DNA of 64,000 nt. It comes from Clostridiaceae bacterium 14S0207. GTDB taxonomy: Bacteria > Bacillota > Clostridia > Clostridiales > Clostridiaceae. The stretch is from NCBI GenBank assembly GCA_003288255.1, contig CP026600.1, positions 1,054,001-1,118,000 of the forward strand, written 5' to 3'. Of the stretch, positions 1-7,590 are shown one piece after another. The stretch's first letter is position 1, and every line of letters begins with the position of its first letter. The translations under genes and the position numbers were made by a program. Below the pieces are notes generated by a model, which was not told the origin of the DNA, made no database searches, and worked only from the letters and a program-made list of their open reading frames with translations.

Positions 1-2
1 CC

Positions 3-1685
3 AATACACAGGGATATTCAAGACAAAGAGTACAAAGAGAAACTACAAAACCATTTTATACACCATCAATGAATAGTGCAATTGGACCTGGTCAAATGGG
101 AACAGGTGTAGAAATAACAACTATTGATAGGGTAAGAGATAAATTTCTTGATTTTCAAGTACGTAGAGAAACTTCGACTTTAGGAAGATTTTCAGCACGT
201 GATAAATATTTAGGCGAAGTTGAAAGTATTTTTAATGAGCCAACAGAATATGGGCTTTCAACAGAAATAAGTAAATTCTATGAATCTTGGTATAGCTTAT
301 CTAAACAACCCGAAAGTTCTAATACAAGGACAGTAGTAGCACAACAATCAGATGCATTAGCAAAAGAATTACGTCATACCTATTCTCAGTTAGAAGAAGT
401 TAAAAATAATGTTCACGATGAAATTAAACAACATATTTTTGATATGAATGAGAGATTAGATAAATTAAATGATTTAAACCAACAGATAATGCAAGTAACT
501 ATAACAAAACAGCATCCTAATGATTTAATGGATAAAAGAGATCTTATTTTAGATCAATTAAGTGATACATTAAATATAAATAGGGAAGAAAAAGAATTTA
601 ATACCTATGATGTAAGCCCTCAAAATACAGAATGTTATCCTGGACCAAAAGGGAATGAGATTCTAGTAAGAAAAGATCCTAATGCAGATGTAAGTAGATT
701 TTCATATATAAATAATGTGGAAAGTGATGAAGCAGCAGGAACAATAACTATAAGCTATTTAAAGTTAGGTAATGCTAATAAAGCAGGAAATAAAATAACT
801 ATAACAGGTTTAACAGCAGATAATATTAAAGAAGTAAAAAAACATATTGATGAATGCAGGGTGCTATGGGCTGAAAAAGATGGGACAGCTTATTCAGAAG
901 CAAAAGGCACTATAGCTTTTGCAGACTTTAAGCAGTTGGATAAAGATTTAGGTTTACTTAATCCCAATGCAGGTCAATTAAAGGGTTTAATGACTGTTCA
1001 AGAGGATGTAGATAAATATCAAGAACAGTTAAATAAATTGGCTAAGGGTCTTGCTATGTCTGTAAATACTGTGCATAGTGGAGAAGATACAGCTATAAAT
1101 AAAGATGGTTTATTTTTTGTAAACAAAGATAATGTGAATGTTAATGGAGAATTAGATATAACAGCAGACAATATAGCAGTTAATAAAGATATTTTAAATG
1201 ATCCTAAAAAAATAAAAACAGGAACTGATAATGATGATAGCAAAAATGGAGAATCTGATGGAAATAGAGCACTAGCTATTGCACAACTTCAATATACACT
1301 AATTGATTATGGTAGTGTTGAATTGGGAAATAAAATGGATAGAACTAATTTTATAACTAAGTTAACAGGTGGATTTGTAAAAAATTCAGAGTTAAATAAT
1401 GTAAATACCCTTAAAAATAAGGTAGGAACTACTAAAGCTGATTCTTATTTTAAAGATATAGTAGATGAATTAGGTATTCAAAAATCAGAAGCTAAAAAAA
1501 CTGTTGCAAATACTAAAACTCTTTTATCAAGCCTTAGAGAAAGTAGAGATTCATCATCAGGAGTATCATTGGATGAAGAAATGGCAAATTTAGTTCAGTT
1601 TCAACATGCTTATCAAGCAAATGCTAAAATGATCTCCATAGTAGATCAATTATTAGATGTAGTAGTAAATGGATTAATTAGATAG
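3..1685 (+). CDS. flgK: Flagellar hook-associated protein 1 (FlgK), 5' end outside window
   Basis: FlgK forms the first hook-filament junction ring outside the cell. The reading frame is open from base 3, and its first visible residues (NTQGYSRQRV) are the conserved segment that follows the extreme N-terminus of FlgK, so only a few tens of residues are missing to the left. The C-terminus has the expected coiled D0/D1 end (SLDEEMANLVQFQHAYQANA, then VVNGLIR). The middle is variable and lysine/asparagine-rich. The next gene, flgL, starts 18 bases downstream, as in other clostridial flgK-flgL pairs. Identity is secure; only the start lies outside the window. Confidence 0.96.
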   Translation, partial: NTQGYSRQRVQRETTKPFYTPSMNSAIGPGQMGTGVEITTIDRVRDKFLDFQVRRETSTLGRFSARDKYLGEVESIFNEPTEYGLSTEISKFYESWYSLSKQPESSNTRTVVAQQSDALAKELRHTYSQLEEVKNNVHDEIKQHIFDMNERLDKLNDLNQQIMQVTITKQHPNDLMDKRDLILDQLSDTLNINREEKEFNTYDVSPQNTECYPGPKGNEILVRKDPNADVSRFSYINNVESDEAAGTITISYLKLGNANKAGNKITITGLTADNIKEVKKHIDECRVLWAEKDGTAYSEAKGTIAFADFKQLDKDLGLLNPNAGQLKGLMTVQEDVDKYQEQLNKLAKGLAMSVNTVHSGEDTAINKDGLFFVNKDNVNVNGELDITADNIAVNKDILNDPKKIKTGTDNDDSKNGESDGNRALAIAQLQYTLIDYGSVELGNKMDRTNFITKLTGGFVKNSELNNVNTLKNKVGTTKADSYFKDIVDELGIQKSEAKKTVANTKTLLSSLRESRDSSSGVSLDEEMANLVQFQHAYQANAKMISIVDQLLDVVVNGLIR

Positions 1686-1703
1686 AAAGGAGATTAAAAT
1701 ATT

Positions 1704-2696
1704 ATGAGAATTACTAATAAAATGTTATCAAATAGCTTTTTAAATGATGTAGAAGTTAATTTAAATAATTTAAAAACATTACAACAACAACTAACTTCAG
1801 GTAAAGAAGTGAAACGTCCTTCAGATGATCCTTTTAGAGTAGCAAGATCTATGCAACTTCATACTGATATAGGAAGAAATATACAATATAATAAAAATAT
1901 TGAAGATGCTATAAATTTTTTAGATGTAACAGATACGGCACTAGGTCAGGTCACAAATGTATTTCAAAGAATGCGTGAACTTCTAGTTTCATCTGGAAAT
2001 GGTGCTTATGGGGAAGATGAAAAAAAGGCTATAAGAGATGAAATAAATCAAAAGGTATCAGAACTAGGACAGATACTTAATTCAAATTTTGATGGAAAAT
2101 ATGTCTTTGCAGGGACAAGGGCTACTACAAAACCTATTATAGTAGAGAGTAAAGCTGATAAAACAAGTTTGGATTATAATGGTAGAAGTGGGGCAAAATT
2201 AGATTTAACTAAAGCCACAGATAAAGATGAATCAAAGATGTTAGGAGAAAAATTAACTGCAGAGATTTCACAAGGAGTTGTTTTAGAATATAACATAACT
2301 GCAAAAGATTTATTACAATTTACAGTTAAAGGTACTGGTGGTAAAGCAGATAAAGATGTAGATGTAAAAGAAGTATTAGACAAAATAGTAACTCATCTTA
2401 ATGATCCTAAAGCTGGAGCAACTGAATTAAATGAAGACTTGCAAAATATAGATGATGCTGTGGGGAATTTATTAAAATTACGATCTGAAGTTGGAGCAAA
2501 ACAAAATAGAATGGAATCTGCAAGAGATAAAAATAAAGAACAGAACTTTAACTTAAAGCAGATCTTATCTAAAACTGAAGATATAGATGTAAGTGAAAAA
2601 TATATGGAATATGCCGTAATGCAGTCTGTTTATTTAGCATCACTTCAAACTAGTTCTAAAATATTACAACCAACTTTAATGGATTATTTAAGATAA
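1704..2696 (+). CDS. flgL: Flagellar hook-associated protein 3 (FlgL)
   Basis: FlgL is the second junction protein between hook and filament and is exported by the flagellar type III system. The 330-residue product starts MRITNKMLSNSFLNDV and has the flagellin-like N-terminal helix pair (LQQQLTSGKEVKRPSDDP) and the C-terminal D0 helix ending ILQPTLMDYLR. An AAAGGAGA ribosome site sits about 10 bases before the ATG. It lies directly behind flgK and ahead of fliW, a typical Firmicutes order. Length and both terminal domains match the family, so no truncation is suspected. Confidence 0.95.
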   Translation: MRITNKMLSNSFLNDVEVNLNNLKTLQQQLTSGKEVKRPSDDPFRVARSMQLHTDIGRNIQYNKNIEDAINFLDVTDTALGQVTNVFQRMRELLVSSGNGAYGEDEKKAIRDEINQKVSELGQILNSNFDGKYVFAGTRATTKPIIVESKADKTSLDYNGRSGAKLDLTKATDKDESKMLGEKLTAEISQGVVLEYNITAKDLLQFTVKGTGGKADKDVDVKEVLDKIVTHLNDPKAGATELNEDLQNIDDAVGNLLKLRSEVGAKQNRMESARDKNKEQNFNLKQILSKTEDIDVSEKYMEYAVMQSVYLASLQTSSKILQPTLMDYLR

Positions 2697-2715
2697 GTAA
2701 ATAGGAGATAATAAA

Positions 2716-3147
2716 ATGATTTTAAAAACAAAATATCATGGTGATATAAATTATGACAAAAGTGAAATAATTAAATTTTCTAAGGGGGTATTAGCTTTTG
2801 AACATTTAAAAAGGTTTATTAAATTCCCTATAGAAGGAAATGAAGTTTTTGAAATTTTACATTCTGTAGAAGACCCAGCCACAGGGTTTGTTGTAGCATC
2901 TCCTTTTTTTGTGAATAATAATTATGAATTAAAACTTAGTGATGGTACATTAGAAAGGTTAAAAATTGATTCTCCAGAAGATGTATTAGTATTAGGAATT
3001 GTAAATGTTAACTCTGATATGGAAAAAACTACTATAAATTTACGAGCTCCAGTTATAATAAATATAAAAAGGAAATTAGGTGAACAAATAATACTTGGTA
3101 CAGAAAAGTATAAGATTAAGACACCTATAATTGGAGAGGAAAACTAA
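2716..3147 (+). CDS. fliW: Flagellar assembly factor FliW
   Basis: FliW is a small cytoplasmic protein that binds either flagellin or CsrA. When flagellin is exported, FliW is freed and sequesters CsrA, relieving translational repression of flagellin. The 143-residue product has the family signature near its start (IIKFSKGVLAFEHLKRFI) and the conserved FVVASPF segment in the middle. Its stop overlaps the csrA start by one base (TAATG), which implies translational coupling of the two partners. The target, a CsrA hairpin in the flagellin leader, is present in the same window at 6618-6649. Confidence 0.95.
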   Translation: MILKTKYHGDINYDKSEIIKFSKGVLAFEHLKRFIKFPIEGNEVFEILHSVEDPATGFVVASPFFVNNNYELKLSDGTLERLKIDSPEDVLVLGIVNVNSDMEKTTINLRAPVIINIKRKLGEQIILGTEKYKIKTPIIGEEN

Positions 3148-3371
3148 TGTTAGTTATAAAAAGAAAATTTGGAGAATCCTTTGTTTTAGGAGAAGATATT
3201 GAGATTACAGTATTAGGTTATGAAAATGGAGCTGTAAAATTAGGTATAAAAGCTCCAAAAGATATAACAGTTTTAAGAAGCGAATTAATAAAAGAAGTAG
3301 AAAATGAAAACGAAAGTGCTATAGAATTTAATTTAAATACGCTTAAAAAGTTAAAGTTAGACAAAAAGTAG
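3147..3371 (+). CDS. csrA: Carbon storage/translation regulator CsrA
   Basis: CsrA is an RNA-binding homodimer that recognises ACANGGANGU motifs, usually with GGA in a hairpin loop, and blocks ribosome access. The 74-residue product begins MLVIKRKFGESFVLGEDI and has the conserved GIKAPKDITVLRSEL segment, including the arginine needed for RNA contact. The C-terminal tail of about 20 residues beyond the core is usual for Gram-positive members. The ATG shares a base with the fliW stop. The flagellin leader at 6618-6631 carries a perfect consensus site, so major flagellin is the likely target. Confidence 0.96.
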   Translation: MLVIKRKFGESFVLGEDIEITVLGYENGAVKLGIKAPKDITVLRSELIKEVENENESAIEFNLNTLKKLKLDKK

Positions 3372-3384
3372 TGGGAGGGATAAT

Positions 3385-3723
3385 ATGGAGATAAACGGTT
3401 TAGTAATAAATCCTTTTAAAAATCCTACTGAAGATAAAATAAAGAAGTTAAATGAGAAAAATGATAAAAGATGTATTGCAGAAAAACAGATATATCATGA
3501 AGAAGATTTAAAAAATGCTAAAGAAATAATGGATAAACTCTTAAAAAAGCATAAGTCTCATATAGAATATGAAACATATGATAAGTTTAAATCTGTAACC
3601 ATTATAAAGATTGTAGATACAGATACCAAGGAGGTTATAAAAGAAATTCCTCCTAAGAAACTTTTAGATATGGTAGCGAAGATGTGTGAAATGATAGGAA
3701 TTATGATTGATGAAAAAGTTTAA
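3385..3723 (+). CDS. flaG: FlaG family flagellar protein
   Basis: FlaG proteins are small, filament-associated or filament-length-affecting proteins encoded next to fliD and fliS; their molecular role is poorly defined. The 112-residue product has the family C-terminal core: a predicted beta hairpin (KSVTIIKIVDTDTKEVIKEI), then PPKKLLDMVAKM and a hydrophobic end. The N-terminal half is charged and probably disordered. The start follows a GGGAGGG ribosome site. It is 13 bases after csrA and in the same transcription unit. Confidence 0.88.
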   Translation: MEINGLVINPFKNPTEDKIKKLNEKNDKRCIAEKQIYHEEDLKNAKEIMDKLLKKHKSHIEYETYDKFKSVTIIKIVDTDTKEVIKEIPPKKLLDMVAKMCEMIGIMIDEKV

Positions 3724-3736
3724 GGAAGTGTAATGT

Positions 3737-3982
3737 ATGGAACTTAGACTTAATAAAGTTGATCTAGAATTAAGACGAGAAATAAATGAAAAAACTAAAT
3801 CAGATAAAGTTCATACAAAAGATGAAATATCTATAAGTAATGATTTGAAAAAAGAAAATAAAAATAAATATTATTATTGTAGTGAAAAAAAAAATAAAAA
3901 AATTTTGGTAGATGCAGAACAATATTTACAAGAGTTTCCAAAAGAAATTCATAAGGGTTTACTTATAGATAAAAGAACTTAA
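3737..3982 (+). CDS. Small unknown protein in the late flagellar cluster
   Basis: I do not recognise this 81-residue product. It is highly charged, with an N-terminal Lys/Glu-rich helix-like part, a central run KNKYYYCSEKKNKK, and a C-terminal LQEFPKEIHKGLLIDKRT. There is no signal peptide or membrane segment. It is tightly packed between flaG (13 bases) and fliS, with a GGAAG ribosome site. An overlapping ATG four bases upstream is in another frame and stops at once. Position suggests a role tied to filament export or regulation, but nothing in the sequence proves it. Confidence 0.6.
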   Translation: MELRLNKVDLELRREINEKTKSDKVHTKDEISISNDLKKENKNKYYYCSEKKNKKILVDAEQYLQEFPKEIHKGLLIDKRT

Positions 3983-4021
3983 GAATTAAAATTTATGTTT
4001 AAGAAAATAGGAGGTTCTATA

Positions 4022-4411
4022 ATGGCCTTTAGTGGTAATGCTTATAATGTATATAAAAATAATAGTGTAAATTATGCATCTAAGGAACAATTATTATTAA
4101 TGTTACTAGATGGTGCAGTAAAATTTTCTAAAATGGCAAGACAAGGTATTCTAGATAAAGATATAATGAAGGCTCATGCTAATATAGTTAAAACCGAAGA
4201 TATTTTTATCGAACTTATGGCTACATTAGATTTGAATCTTGGCGGAGAATGGGCTAAAAATGTATATAATATATATCAATTTATAGTTGATAATCTAGCT
4301 AAGGCAAATATGAAAAAAGATATAAAAATTTTAGATGAAACTATAGTGCTTATAGAAGATATAAAAAATACTTGGAATGAAGCATATAAAAGAAGTAAAA
4401 TAGCTGAATAA
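4022..4411 (+). CDS. fliS: Flagellar export chaperone FliS
   Basis: FliS is the cytoplasmic chaperone that binds the C-terminus of flagellin and keeps it export-competent. The start at 4022 is preferred over the in-frame ATG at 3995 because a perfect AGGAGG lies at 4009-4014. The resulting 129-residue protein has the normal family length. Family features are the Asn/Tyr-rich start (NAYNVYKNNSV), KEQLLLMLLDGAVKFSKMA, and the helical NLGGEWAKNVYNIYQFIV. It precedes fliD by 12 bases. Three flagellins in this window are potential clients. Confidence 0.94.
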   Translation: MAFSGNAYNVYKNNSVNYASKEQLLLMLLDGAVKFSKMARQGILDKDIMKAHANIVKTEDIFIELMATLDLNLGGEWAKNVYNIYQFIVDNLAKANMKKDIKILDETIVLIEDIKNTWNEAYKRSKIAE

Positions 4412-4423
4412 GGAGGAAAGGTT

Positions 4424-6016
4424 ATGAGAATTACAGGACTTGCAACTGGCATGGATGTAGATAAAATGGTATCAGACATGATTAAACCATATAAAATGAA
4501 AGTAGATAAAGTAAAACAACAAAGAGAATTAATTAAATGGAAACAAGATGCGTGTAGAGATATAATAAAGGAGGTTAATAAATTAAAATATACTTATCTT
4601 GATATAAAAGGTGGAGATAAAAATATTTTAAACTTAAAATCAGGTGATATTTTAACTACAGAAATTCAACATGGTGCCTCAGCTGATGTTAAGGTAATAA
4701 AGGGTACAGCTCAAGAAGGAAAGTATACTGTTAATGTAATAGAAAAAGCTACATCTTCTAAAGTAATATTGGATATGGATAAAGATTATAGTGTAAGTAC
4801 TAATAAGTCTGTAGATATTACTATAGATGGCAAAAAAGTAACTATAGATTTTACAGGTAAAGATGTAGATGAAGTAGTAAAAAATATTAACAATAGTATA
4901 AAGAATAATAAAGAGTTAAATGGAAAAGTAATAGCTAGATTTTCTGAAATAGAAGGTGGACTAGTATTTCAAAGTAAGGAAACTGGAATTAAAACATCAC
5001 TAGATGTAACAGGAGTTGGATTTTCTCAAAAATTAAAGGAAGCTGGAAAAGATGCTAAGTTTACAATAAAAAATCCTAATGGAATAACATCAAAAGAACT
5101 TACATCTTCAGAAAATAAATATGAAATTGATGGAATAAAAATAAATTTACTAGATTCAGGAGAAACAAGTTTTAATGTAAAAAAAGATACAGATACTGTT
5201 TATAAGAAATTTAAAGAATTTGTAGATGACTATAATAAATTAGTAGATAAGGTTTATACAAAAACTTGTGAAAAGAAACAATTTAAATATCAACCATTAA
5301 CAGAAGAACAAAAGAAGGAAATGAAAAAAGAAGACATTGAAAGATGGGAAGAAAAAGCTCATCAAGGAGTATTAAGAGACGATTCTGACTTAAGAAATAT
5401 GTTAAACGATCTAAGAAAATGTTTCTTTGGAAATGATCCTAAGAGTGGGCATTATTCTACAGTTGAGGGTTGTGATGTTAACTTTGGTAGTAAATTAGGT
5501 ATAAGTATGACTAATGACTACACAAAACCAGGACAAATAGTTTTAGATGAAAGCAAATTTAAAAAAAGTTTGGAAGAAGATCCACAGGAAGTAATAAAAT
5601 TATTTACTAAAAAAAGTGATTCATTATATACACCACCTAATAAAACCGATTCATCTGGTAAAGTTGATGTAAATAATAGAAAAAATAGGGCAGATAGATT
5701 TAGTAGTCAAGGTATACTAGAAAGAATTAATGATGTATTCTTAGATTACACAAGAACTATTAGATATGGAGCTAAAACAAAAGGAACTTTAATTGAAAAA
5801 GCTGGTATGAAAGATGAGTATGGTAATTTTAATGAAGTTAATAATATGATTTCAAAGCAAATGCAAGAAAAAGATGAACTTATTAAAAAATTAAATATGA
5901 GAAATGATAAAAGAGAAAATGAATTTTATATTAAATTTTCTAAATTAGAAAAAATGATGAATTCATATAATGCACAATCAAGTTGGCTAGCTACACAATT
6001 TGGTGGAGGACAATAA
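4424..6016 (+). CDS. fliD: Flagellar hook-associated protein 2, filament cap (FliD)
   Basis: FliD caps the growing filament and inserts flagellin subunits. The 530-residue product starts MRITGLATGMDVDKMVSDMI, the hallmark of the family, and ends with the coiled C-terminal domain (FYIKFSKLEKMMNSYNAQSS, then WLATQFGGGQ). Residues between about 60 and 420 are the variable exposed domains. AGGAGG precedes the ATG by 6 bases. The FliT-like gene follows after 6 bases. Length is within the usual range. Confidence 0.95.
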   Translation: MRITGLATGMDVDKMVSDMIKPYKMKVDKVKQQRELIKWKQDACRDIIKEVNKLKYTYLDIKGGDKNILNLKSGDILTTEIQHGASADVKVIKGTAQEGKYTVNVIEKATSSKVILDMDKDYSVSTNKSVDITIDGKKVTIDFTGKDVDEVVKNINNSIKNNKELNGKVIARFSEIEGGLVFQSKETGIKTSLDVTGVGFSQKLKEAGKDAKFTIKNPNGITSKELTSSENKYEIDGIKINLLDSGETSFNVKKDTDTVYKKFKEFVDDYNKLVDKVYTKTCEKKQFKYQPLTEEQKKEMKKEDIERWEEKAHQGVLRDDSDLRNMLNDLRKCFFGNDPKSGHYSTVEGCDVNFGSKLGISMTNDYTKPGQIVLDESKFKKSLEEDPQEVIKLFTKKSDSLYTPPNKTDSSGKVDVNNRKNRADRFSSQGILERINDVFLDYTRTIRYGAKTKGTLIEKAGMKDEYGNFNEVNNMISKQMQEKDELIKKLNMRNDKRENEFYIKFSKLEKMMNSYNAQSSWLATQFGGGQ

Positions 6017-6022
6017 TGATAT

Positions 6023-6363
6023 ATGTGTAAATTAGAAAAAATTCTAAGTTCTTTTAAAGAAATAACTAAAAATTCTATAATAGCATTAGAACAAGGGGAT
6101 TTAGAAAATGCAGAATTATATATAAAAAAAGAGAAGAAATCATTGAAGAGATAAAGTTAGTACAATATACTCAAGATGAGTTTAAAAGTACAGTAGATAG
6201 AATAGAGTTAATCCAATTAGATAAGAAATTAGAAAACTTATTAAAAAAAAATATAGCAATTGTAAAAGATGAAATGCGTGATTTTAACGCATCTAAAGAA
6301 GCATATAATAATTATAATAAGTTTGCAGGAAGAACTCCAAATTTTATTAATCAAAAAATTTAA
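6023..6363 (+). CDS. FliT-like chaperone candidate, split by a -1 frameshift
   Basis: The first frame runs from ATG 6023 (MCKLEKILSSFKEIT) to a stop at 6152-6154, giving only 43 residues. A second open frame continues from AGA at 6130 (REEIIEEIKLVQYTQDE) to the stop at 6361-6363. The two frames meet at seven adenines (6124-6130) that form an A AAA AAA heptamer in exact register for -1 slippage. The joined product is about 113 residues, all-helical and charged, with the size and position of FliT (directly after fliD). It could be programmed slippage, a phase-variable run, a true mutation or a read error. The FliT assignment rests on position and helical character only. Confidence 0.55.
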
Positions 6364-6372
6364 AAATAAGTA

Positions 6373-6399
6373 TAAAGTTTAAAATAGAAAAATCGATAC
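6373..6399 (+). promoter_or_regulatory. Degenerate sigma-D-type promoter
   Basis: TAAA at 6373-6376, a 15-base spacer, then ATCGATAC at 6392-6399. It matches the sigma-D/sigma-28 pattern (TAAA, about 15 bases, GCCGATAA) except in three -10 positions. It lies just after the FliT-like stop and about 93 bases before the first of two better copies. Confidence 0.4.
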
Positions 6400-6465
6400 T
6401 ATTTAAGTAAGGTTTAATCTAAGAACATGATGTTATTTTTAGATTAAAAATATTATAAATTTATA

Positions 6466-6492
6466 TAAAGTTTTAAAAACTTATGTCGATAA
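6466..6492 (+). promoter_or_regulatory. Sigma-D promoter P1 of the major flagellin gene
   Basis: TAAA at 6466-6469, a 15-base spacer and GTCGATAA at 6485-6492. This is one mismatch from the sigma-D consensus. It sits in the first copy of a 43-base repeat. The spacer holds a near-palindrome (AAGTTTTAAAAACTT). Confidence 0.82.
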
Positions 6493-6565
6493 TATAAAAG
6501 TAATTGAAACATAATTTTTAAAGCTTAAATATTAAAAAAATAATAAAAAAAGTTTTTATCAGATA

Positions 6566-6592
6566 TAAAGTTTTAAAAACTTATGTCGATAA
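6566..6592 (+). promoter_or_regulatory. Sigma-D promoter P2 of the major flagellin gene
   Basis: An exact repeat of P1, 100 bases downstream: TAAA at 6566-6569, 15 bases, GTCGATAA at 6585-6592. Transcription would start near 6599-6600, giving a leader of about 58 bases that contains the CsrA hairpin at 6618-6631. Confidence 0.85.
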
Positions 6593-6617
6593 TATAAAAG
6601 TAATTAAAAATAAAAAA

Positions 6618-6649
6618 GCACATGGATGTGCAATAAAATTCAGGGAGGA
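6618..6649 (+). promoter_or_regulatory. CsrA-binding hairpin plus GGA-containing ribosome site in the flagellin leader
   Basis: GCACATGGATGTGC at 6618-6631 is a 6-bp hairpin with GG at its tip, and it contains ACATGGATGT, a perfect match to the CsrA motif ACANGGANGU. The ribosome site AGGGAGGA (6642-6649) adds two more GGA triplets about 20 bases downstream, nine bases before the ATG. The two-site arrangement parallels the Bacillus subtilis hag leader, where a CsrA dimer bridges an upstream site and the ribosome site. FliW and CsrA are encoded at 2716-3371. Confidence 0.85.
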
Positions 6650-6657
6650 ATTTTAAA

Positions 6658-7473
6658 ATGATAATCAATCACAATATGAACGCAATGAATGCCCACAGAA
6701 TGATGGGACAAAACATCAACGCAGCTGGTAAAGCTATGGAAAAATTATCTTCAGGTTTAAGAATCAACAGAGCTGGAGATGATGCTGCAGGATTAGCTAT
6801 CTCAGAAAAAATGAGAGGACAAATCAGAGGATTAAACCAAGCTTCAAGAAATGCTCAAGATGGTATTTCTTTAATTCAAACAGCTGAAGGTGCTTTAAAC
6901 GAAACTCATGAAATTCTTCAAAGAATGAGACAATTAGCAGTTCAATCAGCTAATGATACAAACGTAACAAAAGATAGAGAAAATATACAAAAAGAAGTTG
7001 CACAATTACAATCAGAATTAACTAGAATAGCTTCTCAAACAGAATTTAATACTAAAAAATTATTAAATGGATCTGCTAAAGATGTTACTTTCCAAATTGG
7101 TGCTAACAAGGATCAAACTATAAAAGTTACAATAGGAAGCATGGGAGCTAAAGGATTAGCAGTTTCTAAGATTACATTAGCAACAAAAGCTGCTAAATGT
7201 TCAGAACACATAGCAACTTTAGATGCAGCTATAAACACAGTTTCAGTACAAAGAGCAGATTTAGGAGCAGTTCAAAACAGATTAGAACATACAATCAATT
7301 CTGATAATAATGCATCTGAAAACTTACAAGCAGCAGAATCAAGAGTAAGAGATGTTGATATGGCTAAAGAAATGATGGAATTCTCTAAGAAGAATATTCT
7401 TCAACAAGCAGCTCAAGCTATGCTTGCTCAAGCTAACCAACAACCACAAGGTGTACTTCAATTATTAAGATAG
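6658..7473 (+). CDS. fliC: Major flagellin
   Basis: This is the filament subunit, exported and polymerised under the FliD cap. The 271-residue product has the canonical N-terminal D0/D1 ([20 protein letters not shown], then [20 protein letters not shown]) and C-terminal end ([17 protein letters not shown]). It lacks D2/D3, as in short clostridial flagellins. Codon use is noticeably richer in GCT/ATC than its neighbours, fitting very high expression. A cysteine at residue 181 is unusual for flagellin and recurs at residue 181 of the second flagellin. Two sigma-D promoters precede it and a terminator follows. It is presumably the main glycosylation target of the downstream island. Confidence 0.96.
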   Translation: MIINHNMNAMNAHRMMGQNINAAGKAMEKLSSGLRINRAGDDAAGLAISEKMRGQIRGLNQASRNAQDGISLIQTAEGALNETHEILQRMRQLAVQSANDTNVTKDRENIQKEVAQLQSELTRIASQTEFNTKKLLNGSAKDVTFQIGANKDQTIKVTIGSMGAKGLAVSKITLATKAAKCSEHIATLDAAINTVSVQRADLGAVQNRLEHTINSDNNASENLQAAESRVRDVDMAKEMMEFSKKNILQQAAQAMLAQANQQPQGVLQLLR

Positions 7474-7496
7474 TTCTAATAATTAATGTATATATT

Positions 7497-7530
7497 AAAA
7501 GAGTCAGGGGAATTTTCCTTGGCTCTTTTT
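7497..7530 (+). terminator. Terminator of the major flagellin gene
   Basis: AAAAGAGTCAGGGG pairs with CCTTGGCTCTTTTT across a 7-base loop (stem with two G-T pairs) and runs into a T tract at 7526-7530. Confidence 0.85.
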
Positions 7531-7533
7531 ACT

Positions 7534-7559
7534 TAAGAAAAAGTAGATAAGATCGATAA
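7534..7559 (+). promoter_or_regulatory. Sigma-D-type promoter of the maf operon
   Basis: TAAG at 7534-7537, 14 bases, then ATCGATAA at 7552-7559. It lies between the flagellin terminator and the first maf gene, so glycosyltransferase expression is timed with flagellin. Confidence 0.72.
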
Positions 7560-7590
7560 TAAAATTATGTAAAGGAAAGAGGTGTTTAAA

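Larger units (their letters stand above)
6463..6605 (+). repeat. Direct repeat pair of 43 bases carrying tandem promoters
   Basis: The sequence at 6463-6505 recurs identically at 6563-6605. Each copy contains the complete sigma-D promoter (TAAA, 15 bases, GTCGATAA) and continues to AAAAGTAATT. The 57 bases between copies are AT-rich and show no second-level repeat. This is a duplication of the promoter unit rather than of coding DNA. Confidence 0.9.
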
